NCBI GenBank assembly: GCA_963714875.1
Contig: CAVQQI010000012.1
Location: 1-64,000, forward strand
Direction of reading: 5' to 3'
Source of the DNA: JBAOHV01 sp963714875
Lineage (GTDB): Bacteria > Actinomycetota > Acidimicrobiia > Acidimicrobiales > Microtrichaceae
Length of the DNA: 64,000 bases
A program made the translations under genes and the position numbers. Below, piece after piece: positions 52,792 through 61,913 of this stretch (its first letter is position 1; each line of letters begins with the position of its first letter). The notes beneath the pieces are model-generated. The model saw nothing but the letters and a program-made list of their open reading frames with translations. It did no database searches and was not told the DNA's origin.

Positions 52792-53322
52792 TCACGCAGC
52801 GGGCGGGGTGTTCTGCTGGTGTTGGGTCCTGCGCCAGTGCTCGTGCGAGGAGCGCACCGCCGTGGGGAGTCGACGCAGTTGGCGGGCGTTGAGCAGGGGC
52901 AGGTGCGTCCGCACCTCGAGCGTCTCCGGGGTACGGCGGCGCATGAAGCCGAACAGGGCGGCGCGCTCCAGGGTGCGTGCCATCGGGGCGTTGCGCCCCA
53001 GCCCGCCGCTGAGGCCGATCGCGCGTGCGGTGTCGGCCGGTGCGAGCGACAGGCCGGCGGGGTGCTCGGCCAGTCCCCGAGCGAGACGCCGGGTCAGCAG
53101 CACCACCGACGGTCCGACGATGGCGGTCCAGTAGCGCTCGACGTACTCGCTGCGCGGTTCGACCCCGGCCAGCGCCAGGCCCGGGTCGAACCAGGGCCGG
53201 ACGATCAGGCGCTCCGGCAGCAGGTCGGGCGCCGGTTCCTGAGCTGCGGGGTCGGTCTGCCCGGCGAGGGAGCCGACTGCGGCCAGTTGCGGGCGGGCCG
53301 GGTGGTCCTGGGTGGTGTGCAT
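52792..53322 (-). CDS. Conserved hypothetical protein (176 aa)
   Basis: 176 residues. After a 40-residue Ala/Pro/Gln-rich leader comes RLIVRPWFDPGLALAGVEPR, YVERYWTAIVGPSVVLLTRR, then FGFMRRRTPETLEVRTHLPL and NARQLRRLPTAVRSSHEHW. The mid-part is mostly helical. I believe related proteins occur widely in actinomycetes but know no function. GGAGG lies 6 nt before ATG 53322. Confidence 0.7.
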   Translation of the reverse strand: MHTTQDHPARPQLAAVGSLAGQTDPAAQEPAPDLLPERLIVRPWFDPGLALAGVEPRSEYVERYWTAIVGPSVVLLTRRLARGLAEHPAGLSLAPADTARAIGLSGGLGRNAPMARTLERAALFGFMRRRTPETLEVRTHLPLLNARQLRRLPTAVRSSHEHWRRTQHQQNTPPAA

Positions 53323-53402
53323 TGGTTGCCTCCGACGGTGGTGCGATACGGGTCGCACGGTACGGAGCCACTCAGTGGATGTCAGCGGGTGGCGCGACCC
53401 GG

Positions 53403-53762
53403 TCAGGCCCGCCCGTAGTCGTCCTCGAGCCGGACGATGTCGTCCTCGCCGAAGTAGCTGCCGTGCTGGACCTCGATGAACACCAAGGGCTCGGTCCCGG
53501 GGTTCTCGATGCGGTGGGCGGTGTCGATCGCGATGTCCACCGCGGAACCGGCGCCCACCTGTGACTCGGTCCCGTCGAGCACCAACGTCCCGGTGCCGCT
53601 CAGCACGAACCAGTGCTCGGCCCGACGGAGGTGTCGCTGGTAGCTGAGTCGGCCACCGGGCCGGACCTCGATCCGCTTCACCTTGTGGTCGGTGGCGTCC
53701 TCCAGGACGGTGTAGGTGCCCCACGGACGCTCACTGGTCTCCAAGGGCGAGTTCGTCTCCAT
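53403..53762 (-). CDS. Single-domain cupin, phosphomannose isomerase type II-like
   Basis: 119 residues. The sequence RPWGTYTVLEDATDHKVKRI, RPGGRLSYQRHLRRAEHWFV and LSGTGTLVLDG follows the C-terminal cupin half of bifunctional ManC/PMI-II enzymes, which interconvert mannose-6-P and fructose-6-P. The metal ligands are partly kept (Gln/His in SYQRH, Glu-His in AEHW, His in TAHRIEN). The GMP domain is missing, so it stands alone. ATG 53762 chosen; GTG 53768 is the alternative. Possibly supplies GDP-mannose precursors. Confidence 0.8.
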   Translation of the reverse strand: METNSPLETSERPWGTYTVLEDATDHKVKRIEVRPGGRLSYQRHLRRAEHWFVLSGTGTLVLDGTESQVGAGSAVDIAIDTAHRIENPGTEPLVFIEVQHGSYFGEDDIVRLEDDYGRA

Positions 53763-53800
53763 GGGCACATCATGACCGATGCGGGCAGACTGATCGTCCG

Positions 53801-54568
53801 ATGGTTCCTCCCTCCGGCCTGCCCGATGATGCGGTGACGGTCGCCGGTGCGGCGCTCGCGTCGGCCCGGCGCGTGGCGGTGCTCACCGGCGCCGGCATCT
53901 CGACCGACTCCGGGATCCCTGACTTCCGGGGCCCTGACGGGCTGTGGACCAAGGACCCCGATGCCGAGAAGTACTCGACGATCGAGCACTATCTGGCCGA
54001 CCCCCAGCTGCGTGAGCGAGCGTGGCGGTACCGCATGGCCAATCCGGCATGGACCGCGGAGCCGAACCCGGGGCACACCGCCCTGGTCGAGCTGGAGAGC
54101 TCGGGGCGCCTGGAGTTGCTGGTCACGCAGAACATCGATGGGCTGCATCTGACCGCGGGCAGCGATCCCGACCGGATCGTCGAGGTGCACGGCAGCATCC
54201 GGGGTGCGCGCTGCGTGCAGTGCGACTGGCGGGGCGCGACCACCGAGGTCTTCGAGCGGGTCCGCAATGGCGAGCCGGATCCGCCGTGTGAGGTGTGCGG
54301 TGGGATCCTGAAGACCTCGACGGTCTTCTTCGGTGAGCCGTTGGTCGAGTTCGATCTGCAGCGAGCGTTCGCCGCGGCCTCGTCGTGCGACCTGCTGTTG
54401 TGCATCGGAACGACGTTGCAGGTGTACCCGGTGGCGCAGATGGTGCCGATCGCGCTGGACCGGGATGTGCCGGTGGTGATCGTGAACGCCGGGGAGACAC
54501 CGTTCGACGACGCCGCAACCGTGGTGCGTGGTTCCATCAGCGAGGTCCTGCCCCGCCTGGTGCGCTGA
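53801..54568 (+). CDS. NAD-dependent protein deacylase, Sir2 family
   Basis: 255-residue sirtuin. GAGISTDSGIPDFRGPDGLW (NAD), LVTQNIDGLH, the catalytic His in VEVHGSIRGARCVQC, a Cys4 zinc site (CVQC and CEVC), FFGEPL and CIGTTLQVYPVAQM. It removes acetyl groups from lysines, often on metabolic enzymes such as acyl-CoA synthetases. It lies in a divergent pair with the cupin gene. Confidence 0.93.
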   Translation: MVPPSGLPDDAVTVAGAALASARRVAVLTGAGISTDSGIPDFRGPDGLWTKDPDAEKYSTIEHYLADPQLRERAWRYRMANPAWTAEPNPGHTALVELESSGRLELLVTQNIDGLHLTAGSDPDRIVEVHGSIRGARCVQCDWRGATTEVFERVRNGEPDPPCEVCGGILKTSTVFFGEPLVEFDLQRAFAAASSCDLLLCIGTTLQVYPVAQMVPIALDRDVPVVIVNAGETPFDDAATVVRGSISEVLPRLVR

Positions 54569-54662
54569 GCGCCGAGAGCCGAACCGCAGCGACCCGCCGG
54601 CGAGGTGGACCGGTCGGACCGCCGGGCCATGGCGGCCGGGTGGGACCGGTGGGACCCGTCGA

Positions 54663-54668
54663 TAGCCT
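54663..54668 (+). promoter_or_regulatory. -10 hexamer of leaderless GT-C-like gene 1
   Basis: TAGCCT, exactly 6 nt, then GTG 54675. Confidence 0.5.
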
Positions 54669-54674
54669 GAACTG

Positions 54675-56958
54675 GTGCAGGCCATCGCCGACCCTCCGGT
54701 CGTGCCCTCGGACGAGTCGATGGACGCCGACGGCGGTCCCGGCGCGCCGCCGGTGCAGCGGGACCGCGACGTCGGAGCAGACCCCCGCTGGGGTGTCGAA
54801 CTGCCGGTCGTGGCGTCCGTGCTGGGGGCCGTGGCAGCCGTCGTGTACCGGGTCTGGGACCGTTCGTGGTCGACGCCGTTCGTGCACGCCGGTGACGCGA
54901 TGGCACACCTGGCGCTGCTGGAGACCGTCGGTTGGACCGGCACCCCCGCCCCGAACGACCGCCTCGGCGCTCCGTTCTCGGTGGACTGGGTGGACATGCC
55001 GAGTGGGGCGGACCGTGCGCACCTGATCATGCTGCGGGGCCTGCGGGCGGTGACCGGCGACTCGGTCAGCGCCGCCAACATCTATCTGCTGCTGGCGATC
55101 GTGATGGTCGGGCTGGCGGCCTACGTCGTGATGCGTCGGCTGGACTGCTCGCCGTTGGCCAGCGGTGTCGCCTCGGTCGTGTTCGCCGTGGCGCCCGCGC
55201 AGTTCGCCCGTGCCTCGGTGGGGCACCTGTTCCTGGCCAACTACGTCGCGGTGCCGATCGCGGTCTACCTGGCGCTGTGGGCGAGCGGTGGCCTGGGTCG
55301 GCCCCGGCCAGGCTGGCGGGGCTGGGCCGCCCCGGTCGCGTTGGTGGCGCTCGTCGGCTCGGCCAGTCCCTACTACGCCGTGTTCGGCTCGATCGTCATC
55401 GGAGCGGTCGGCGTCATCGTGGCGGTGCGGCTCCGCTCGTGGCGAGCGACGATCCGACCGGCCGCGGTGTCGATCGGCATCATGGCGGTGGTGGTCGCGA
55501 ACGTCGCAGGAGAGGCGCTGCGACGCGGCGGCGACGCCGGCGTGCGCGTCCCGCTCGATTCGGATGCCTACGGGCTGCGCGTCACCCAGATGCTGCTGCC
55601 GATCCGGGACCATCGCATCGGCGTGCTCTCGGAGTGGGCCGACCGGGCGTTCCGTGTGGACGCGCCGGGTGACCGGGGAGCAGCGCTCGGCGTGCTGATG
55701 CTGATCGGACTGGTGGCGCTGGGGGTGTGGTTCATCGGTCGCATCGGGCGCACCTCGGCACCGGCCACCGCGACCGATCTGCTCGGAACGGACCGCCCCG
55801 GGCGCGCCGGGGTGCTCGCGCGCCTGTCGGTGGTGGCACTCACATCGCTCGGTGTCGCGTCCGTCGGTGGTCTGGGAATGGTGCTGGCCACCGTGGGCGT
55901 CACCCAGATCCGGGCCTGGAGCCGCATGGCCATCTTCGTCGGCTTCGTCGGCGCGACCGTGCTGGCCATGCTCCTCGATGGGCTGTCACGTCGCTTCGCT
56001 CCCGAGCGCGCTGCTCCGGGTGGCCGGGGCATCGCTGCTGGTGCTGGTGGCCGTGTTCGACCAGGTCGGGCCGGGGTCGCTGCCGCCGCCGAGCTACAAC
56101 GACCAGCGCTGGGCCGCGGACGTCGAGTTGGCCGAGGATCTGCAGGCCGAGCTGCCGGACGAGTCGATGGTGTTCCAGCTGCCCGTGGGGACGTTCCCCG
56201 CGGAGCTGCCCGTCGGGTCGATCAGCGCCAACGACCTGTTGGGCCCTGCCGTTGCCGGCGATGGATCGCTGCGGTGGAATGTCGGCTCCCTCAGTGGGCG
56301 CAGTGGGGACTGGCAGCGATCGGTCACGGCCCTGCCGGCCGATCAGATGCTGGGCGATCTTGCGGCGGCGGACATGGCTGCCGTCGTCATCGATCGACGG
56401 GGGCTCGACGAGGACACTGCGGGACTGAACGACGAGGTGGCCGCGCAGCTCGGACCACCGGAGTTCGAGACGTCTGACGGCACACGAGCATGGTGGGATC
56501 TGCGACCGTTGCGGGCCGAGCTGGTCGAACAGAGCGGGGACGCAGACGTGCGCGCACGAGGCGCCGCGGTCACGCGGCCCGTCGGTGTCGTCGTCGAGGG
56601 CTCGCCCGGCGCGCGCTCGACCGGCGATGCACGTGCCCGTCACCTGGCTCGGTCCGCCGCGATCGTGCTGAGTGATCCGTCGGTCGGTGGCGAGTCGGCG
56701 CCGGTGCGCGTGAGCTTCACCCTGATGGGCGCGTCAGGGGCGACCGTCGAAGTGCGAGCGGCCGGCCGGACGCGAACCGTCGAGCTGGATGGGCGCCCGG
56801 TGCCGATCGAGCTCGAGGTGCCGTTCGGCGTCGACGGGACCGCACGGATCGAGATGCGTACCGACGCGCCGCCGCTGGAGGGACCGGAGCGCTCGTGGGG
56901 TGACATGCGCCTCCGCCTCGACGAGCTGTTGGTGCGCGACGGTCGGCTGGAGCCTTGA
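54675..56958 (+). CDS. Multi-pass membrane protein, GT-C glycosyltransferase-like (1 of 2), frame broken once
   Basis: About 760 residues when corrected. It has roughly ten hydrophobic helices. A loop just after the first helix carries an acidic pair in STPFVHAGDAMAHLALLETV, the place where GT-C enzymes hold catalytic Asp. Then QFARASVGHLFLANYVAVPI recurs in its paralog. The frame breaks near 56011 (after LSRRFAPE); the next frame continues LLRVAGASLLVLVAVFDQVG and a soluble C-terminal region of about 300 residues (residues 455-760), with WDLRPLRAELVEQSG. GTG 54675 is leaderless. Likely moves lipid-linked sugars outside the membrane. Confidence 0.72.
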
Positions 56959-59237
56959 CCGAGCAGGCTCGGGGGCGCGTCGCGGCCGAGTACGTCGGGC
57001 TGACCGCCGTGGTCGCGGCGCTGCTCGCGCTGCTGTTCCGGCCGTGGTCCGGCGGATGGTCGACGCCGCTCGTCTACCGCAACGACACCTTGTCGGTCCT
57101 GGCGATGGTGGACGCCGCGGGTTGGACCGGCACCGCCCGCGGCGTCGAGCTGCTCGGGGCGCCCCACGGGACCGACTGGGTCGACTTCCCGTTGGGTCCC
57201 GACCGACTCCATCTGATCGCCGTGCGGGCACTGCGGCTGGTGACGTCCGACCCGATCACGGCGATGAACCTCTACCTGTTGGTCGGCTTCGTGCTGGTCG
57301 CGCTGGCGGCCTACGGGCTGCTGCGGCATCTGCGGACCTCGATCCCGGTGGCGGGTGCGCTGGCGATCGCCTTTGCGTTCGCGCCCTACCACTTCTCCCG
57401 CATCGACAGCGGCCACCTGTTCCTGGCCGCGTACTTCGCGGTACCGCTGGGGGTGCTGCTGGCGCTCTGGTCCAGCGACGGTTCGCTGGGGTTCGGTGGT
57501 CGATCGCCGGCCATGGCACACCGACGTCGGTGGTCGGTGGTGTGGATCCTGGTGGTCGGCTCGGCCAGCGCCTACTACGCCGCGTTCGCCATCGTGATGA
57601 TCGCACTGGTGGGGGTGGCGGTGGCGATCCGCCGTGGGTCGTGGCGTGCACTCGTGGTGCCGCTGGTCGTCGCCGGCGCGGTGGGAGCGGTGGTGGTCGC
57701 GAACGTGGGCGGGGAGTTGGTCGCGGCGTCATCGCAGGGGTCGAACCAGGAGGCGTCGTCGCGCCCGGTCACCGACAGCGACACCTATGCGCTGCGGCCG
57801 GCGGCGTTGCTGGTACCACCAGCCGGGCACCGCGTCGATGCCCTCGGGCGGTTGGGAGCGGAGTTCAACCAGACGGTGTCTCGTCGTGGTGGGGGCTACC
57901 TGGGGCTGATCGCCGTCACCGGACTCGGGGTCATCGCAGTTCGACTGCTCCGTGACGGCCGAGGCGCCGGACGCGACGCTGTCCGCGACGACGATCTCGC
58001 CGGCGGGGAGGAGTCCGGCGGGGGTCATGGTGCCGACCCGCCGGACGACCAGTGGCTGTACCGGCGACTCGGGGTCATGGTGCTGGGCTGCACGCTGATG
58101 GGTGCCGTCGGTGGTGGCGCAGTGCTCATCTCGATCAGCGGGTTCACCCAGATCCGCGTGTGGGACCGGATGTCGATCGTCATCGCGTGCCTCGCGCTGG
58201 TGGGGCTGGGTCCGGCGATCGACCGGTGGCTCGCCCGGCGTGGCGGTGCGGACTCGACCATGGGCTACGTCGTCGCCGTCGCGCTGTTGGCCGTGGTGGT
58301 GGTCGACCAGGTCGGGGCGCTGCCCGACCGTGGCGAGAACCGCGAGCTGCGCCGGGCCGACGCGGAGGTCGCCGCCGCGATGGAGTCGATGCTGGACCCG
58401 GGCGATGCGGTGTTCCAGTTCCCATGGGTCGCGTTCCCCGGAGGAGTGACCGACCGGGGCCTGCCACCGTATGCGCACCTGGGTCCGTGGGCATCGGGCT
58501 CCGACCGGCTCGACTACAGCGGGGGCGCCATGCAGGGCCGCGGCGGCGACTGGCAGGCGTCGTGGTCGGCCCAGGAGCCCGACGTCATGGCTGCCGGGCT
58601 GGCCGCGGCCGGGTTCGACGCGTTGTACGTGGACCGTCGGGCCGCAGCGACGCCGGCTGCACAGCAGACGCCGCGCTCGGGCGCGGAGGTCGCCGCGGAG
58701 CTGCAGCGTTCGGGGCTGACGGGCGGGCGCAGCGAGGACGGGACCCGGCAGTGGTTCGACCTTCGACCGCTGCGCCGGCAGCTGGTCGAGCAGCTGGGTC
58801 GTTCCCGGGTGGACCAGCTCGGCGATGCAGTGGTGCGACCCATCGGGCTGACCTTCACCGGTGCCGCGACCTACACCGCCGCGCCGCCGGGAGTCCGCCT
58901 CCTGGAGGACGGTGCCACGCTGACGCTGCGGCGCGAGGACGACGATGACCGCCTCCTGCAGCTGTCCGCGACGCTCTCGGGGGAACCGGGGTCGACGGTG
59001 GTGCTCACCTGGCCCGGGGGCGAGCGCTCCGTGCAGCTCGCCGAGGACCCCGTGCAGCTGCAGTTGCGCCTGGCCCCGACTGCTCGCGACACGGTGGTGA
59101 CGCTGCGTACCGACGCCCGGACCCTGCCCGGCGCGCCGCGCTCCGCGCCCCGGGTTCGCCTCGCGATGGGCAACCTGACGGTGCTCGACCGAGAGCTGGC
59201 ACTCGATCGGGAACAACTGGCGCTGTCGAATAGTTGA
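56955..59237 (+). CDS. Multi-pass membrane protein, GT-C glycosyltransferase-like (2 of 2)
   Basis: 760 residues, intact paralog of the preceding gene. Shared features: WSTPLVYRNDTLSVLAMVDA, GTDWVDFPLGPDRLHLIAVR, FSRIDSGHLFLAAYFAVPLG, and a soluble C-terminal part with WFDLRPLRRQLVEQLGRSRV. About ten helices precede it. The acidic loop pair here is N-D, versus G-D in copy 1. It starts with TTG 56955 overlapping the upstream stop (TTGA), so both are made together and may act as a pair. I cannot name the substrate. Confidence 0.72.
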   Translation: MTEQARGRVAAEYVGLTAVVAALLALLFRPWSGGWSTPLVYRNDTLSVLAMVDAAGWTGTARGVELLGAPHGTDWVDFPLGPDRLHLIAVRALRLVTSDPITAMNLYLLVGFVLVALAAYGLLRHLRTSIPVAGALAIAFAFAPYHFSRIDSGHLFLAAYFAVPLGVLLALWSSDGSLGFGGRSPAMAHRRRWSVVWILVVGSASAYYAAFAIVMIALVGVAVAIRRGSWRALVVPLVVAGAVGAVVVANVGGELVAASSQGSNQEASSRPVTDSDTYALRPAALLVPPAGHRVDALGRLGAEFNQTVSRRGGGYLGLIAVTGLGVIAVRLLRDGRGAGRDAVRDDDLAGGEESGGGHGADPPDDQWLYRRLGVMVLGCTLMGAVGGGAVLISISGFTQIRVWDRMSIVIACLALVGLGPAIDRWLARRGGADSTMGYVVAVALLAVVVVDQVGALPDRGENRELRRADAEVAAAMESMLDPGDAVFQFPWVAFPGGVTDRGLPPYAHLGPWASGSDRLDYSGGAMQGRGGDWQASWSAQEPDVMAAGLAAAGFDALYVDRRAAATPAAQQTPRSGAEVAAELQRSGLTGGRSEDGTRQWFDLRPLRRQLVEQLGRSRVDQLGDAVVRPIGLTFTGAATYTAAPPGVRLLEDGATLTLRREDDDDRLLQLSATLSGEPGSTVVLTWPGGERSVQLAEDPVQLQLRLAPTARDTVVTLRTDARTLPGAPRSAPRVRLAMGNLTVLDRELALDREQLALSNS

Positions 59238-59282
59238 CCAGGTTGGTAGGGTTTCACCACCGCAGACCGACGAGGACAGAAG

Positions 59283-60455
59283 ATGAGCAACTTCCGGGAA
59301 CTCCTGAACGCAGCCAAGGCCGACATCAACGAGGTCGACACCGCCACCGCCGAGCAGATGCGGGCCGACGGCTCGACGCTGTTGGACGTGCGCGAGGCCG
59401 ACGAGTTCGAGCAGGGCGCGGTGCCCGACTCGGTGTTCATCCCCCGCGGCCACCTCGAGAGCCAGGTCGAGGGTCGGCTGCACGACAAGTCGGCGTCGGT
59501 GATCGTGATGTGCGCCGGCGGAGTGCGCTCGGCGTTCGCCGCCCGCACGTTGCAGGAGCTGGGCTACTCCAACGTGGTGTCGATGGCCGGCGGGTTCAAC
59601 CGTTGGAAGGACGAGGGTCGCGACTGGAAGCGGCCCGAGGTGCTCACCCCCGAGCAGCGCAATCGCTACAGCCGGCACCTGCTCCTGCCCGAGGTGGGCG
59701 AGGAGGGCCAGCAGAAGCTGTTGGGCGCGAAGGTGCTGCTCCTCGGAGCAGGAGGGTTGGGTTCACCTGCGGCGCTCTACCTCGCTGCGGCGGGCGTCGG
59801 CACCATCGGCATCGTCGACATGGACGTGGTCGACGAGTCGAACCTGCAGCGCCAGATCCTGCACAACATGGATCGCATCGGCGAGCGCAAGGTCGACTCG
59901 GCCAAGAAGACCCTCACGGCGCTCAACCCCGACGTCAACGTGATCACCCACGACGTGCGGCTCGACGCGTCGAACATGGAGCGGATCATCGGTGAGTACG
60001 ACATCGTCGTCGACGGTGCCGACAACTTCCCGGTTCGCTACATGCTCAACGACGCCTCGGTGAAGCTGGGCATCCCGGTCGTGCACGGCTCGATCTTCCG
60101 TTTCGAGGGTCAGGTCACCGTGTTCGACCCGCGCACCGGCCCGACGTACCGCGACATGCTGCCCGAGCCACCTCCGCCGGAGATGGCCCCCAGCTGCTCC
60201 GAGGCCGGCGTGCTCGGCGTGCTGCCGGGCATCGTGGGCTCGATCCAGGCGATCGAGACCATCAAGTTGATCCTCGGTCTGGGCGATTCGCTCATCGGGC
60301 GTTACCTGACCTTCGACGCCGCGGACATGGAGTTCCGGGAGTTCAAGCTGCGCAAGGATCCGACGAACCAGGTCACCTATGAGCATCGCGACCAGATCCA
60401 GGTCGTCGAGCTGGACGGGCACTGCCAGCCGGCGCCGCTGCAGGCTCCCGCCTGA
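59283..60455 (+). CDS. Rhodanese-MoeB fusion (MoeZ-like adenylyltransferase/sulfurtransferase), reversed order
   Basis: 390 residues. An N-terminal rhodanese domain (about 14-118) has active-site Cys77 in VMCAGGVRSAFAA. The C-terminal ThiF/MoeB domain (about 120-365) has the ATP loop LLGAGGLGSPAALYLAAAGV, the RxxxxH/NxQRQ region ESNLQRQILHNMDRIGERK and the catalytic Cys in PSCSEAGVLGVLPG. Actinobacterial MoeZ usually has MoeB first and rhodanese last. The zinc CxxC seen in many MoeB proteins (before LPEPPPPEM) is absent. It activates and thiolates small sulfur carriers for molybdopterin, thiamine or cysteine. GAGG 8 nt before ATG 59283. Confidence 0.88.
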   Translation: MSNFRELLNAAKADINEVDTATAEQMRADGSTLLDVREADEFEQGAVPDSVFIPRGHLESQVEGRLHDKSASVIVMCAGGVRSAFAARTLQELGYSNVVSMAGGFNRWKDEGRDWKRPEVLTPEQRNRYSRHLLLPEVGEEGQQKLLGAKVLLLGAGGLGSPAALYLAAAGVGTIGIVDMDVVDESNLQRQILHNMDRIGERKVDSAKKTLTALNPDVNVITHDVRLDASNMERIIGEYDIVVDGADNFPVRYMLNDASVKLGIPVVHGSIFRFEGQVTVFDPRTGPTYRDMLPEPPPPEMAPSCSEAGVLGVLPGIVGSIQAIETIKLILGLGDSLIGRYLTFDAADMEFREFKLRKDPTNQVTYEHRDQIQVVELDGHCQPAPLQAPA

Positions 60456-60503
60456 GGGGCACCTGACCGGGCACGGGCGCGGGGCGGGCTAGACCATTCG
60501 GTC

Positions 60504-61883
60504 ATGCCCGCAGCGACCGCCACCGACGACCCGCTCGTCGTCCACGTCGACGTCACCGACACGGTGGGGACGCACTGGCGTGCCGGGATCCAGCGGGTCG
60601 TCGCGCAACTGGTGCACGAGCTGTCGGGTGATGACCGACTGCGGGTGGTGCCGGTGGTCTGGCTCGAGTCCGTCCGCGGTTTCCGCACGCTCACCGCCGA
60701 CGAGGCGGCCCGACTCGCCCCGGCGGCCACCAACGACCCACCCCCGGTCGGCACCAGTGGTGCTGGCCGGGCGACGGCGGTGGGCAACGCGCTGCGGCGC
60801 GTCCGCCCACTGGCCGGACGGGCGCGTGCCGCAGTGGTCGGCATCCTGGTTGCTGCGCACGTCGAGCCGTTGCTGCGTCGAGTGCGACGACGGGTGCTGG
60901 CCCGGACGCGGGACCGCGAGCTGGTGCCGTTGCGGACCGATCTGGCACCCGGGAGCGTGCTGTTCGAGCTGGACACCGTCTGGAACAACACCTGGGTCGA
61001 TCGGGACGAGTTGTACCGCGAGCTCGGCTCGCGTGGCGTGCGTCTGGCGGCGCTGGTCTACGACCTGCTGCCCCAACAGCACCCGGAGTGGTTCGAGGCC
61101 ACCCTGGTGGCCGTGTCGGATCGGACGATCCGTGCGCAGGCCGCGCACGCCGAGGTGGTGCTCGCCATCTCGGCCGACACCGCCGCGCAGTTCGCCCGGT
61201 GGGCCTCGGTGCAGGGCCTGCGGCCGCCGCAGGCCCGGGTCATCTCGCTCGGCGCAGACGCTGCGCCGGCGAGCGATCCGACCAGTGCTGCTCCGGCCGA
61301 CGCCGCCGAGCCGTTGCCCGACGAACTGGTCGGGGTGGACTACGTGCTCACCGTGGGCACGGTCGAGCCCCGCAAGAACCACGCGACCTTGCTCGACGCG
61401 TTCGACCGGCTGCTCATCGACCAGCCCGGCACGCACCTGGTCGTGGTGGGTCGGCCGGGGTGGCACAACGACGACGTGATCGAGCGCCTGGCGTCGCATC
61501 CGGAGCTGGGGCGCCGCCTGCACTGGTTCCGGGCGGCCGGCGATGACCTGCTGGGCACGCTGTACGCCCATGCGCGGGTCGTGGCCGTCGCGTCGATCAC
61601 CGAGGGGTACGGCCTGCCGGTGATCGAGGGGATGGCCCATGGCGTGCCGGTCGTGTCCTCCGACGGAGGTGCCCTGGTCGAGGCCGGCGGCGACCTGGTC
61701 GATCGGGTCGAGGCCCTCGACGTGGATGCGTGGGTCGACGTGCTCGGGCGGTACATGGGCGATGACGCGCTGGTCGCGGCTCGGCGTGGCGAGCTGGCCG
61801 ACTACGTGACCCCGAAGTGGTCCGACACGGGTGCGCAGGTGGCCGAGATCCTGTTGGCCGAGCTGCAGCCGAACCTTCCGTGA
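60504..61883 (+). CDS. Glycosyltransferase, GT4 family
   Basis: 459 residues, GT-B fold. The N-terminal domain opens VVHVDVTDTVGTHWRAGIQR, a GT4 subgroup hallmark. The C-terminal donor-binding domain has LTVGTVEPRKNHATLLDAFD, VVVGRPGWHNDDVIERL, and the EX7E motif in ITEGYGLPVIEGMAHGVPVV. It transfers a sugar from a nucleotide donor at the cytoplasmic membrane face. Start ATG 60504 follows TAGACC by 8 nt. Next to a GT2 enzyme whose C-terminus repeats its N-terminal module. Confidence 0.9.
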   Translation: MPAATATDDPLVVHVDVTDTVGTHWRAGIQRVVAQLVHELSGDDRLRVVPVVWLESVRGFRTLTADEAARLAPAATNDPPPVGTSGAGRATAVGNALRRVRPLAGRARAAVVGILVAAHVEPLLRRVRRRVLARTRDRELVPLRTDLAPGSVLFELDTVWNNTWVDRDELYRELGSRGVRLAALVYDLLPQQHPEWFEATLVAVSDRTIRAQAAHAEVVLAISADTAAQFARWASVQGLRPPQARVISLGADAAPASDPTSAAPADAAEPLPDELVGVDYVLTVGTVEPRKNHATLLDAFDRLLIDQPGTHLVVVGRPGWHNDDVIERLASHPELGRRLHWFRAAGDDLLGTLYAHARVVAVASITEGYGLPVIEGMAHGVPVVSSDGGALVEAGGDLVDRVEALDVDAWVDVLGRYMGDDALVAARRGELADYVTPKWSDTGAQVAEILLAELQPNLP

Positions 61884-61900
61884 GCGGGCGGGCGCGGCGC

Positions 61901-61906
61901 TAGTCT
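61901..61906 (+). promoter_or_regulatory. -10 hexamer of the GT2 gene
   Basis: TAGTCT, 7 nt, then GTG 61914. Confidence 0.45.
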
Positions 61907-61913
61907 GCGCGGC

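Noticed and set aside
57729..59678. 649-codon minus-strand frame opposite GT-C gene 2
   Set aside because: Shadow frame; the plus-strand gene has helices, paralogy and start coupling.
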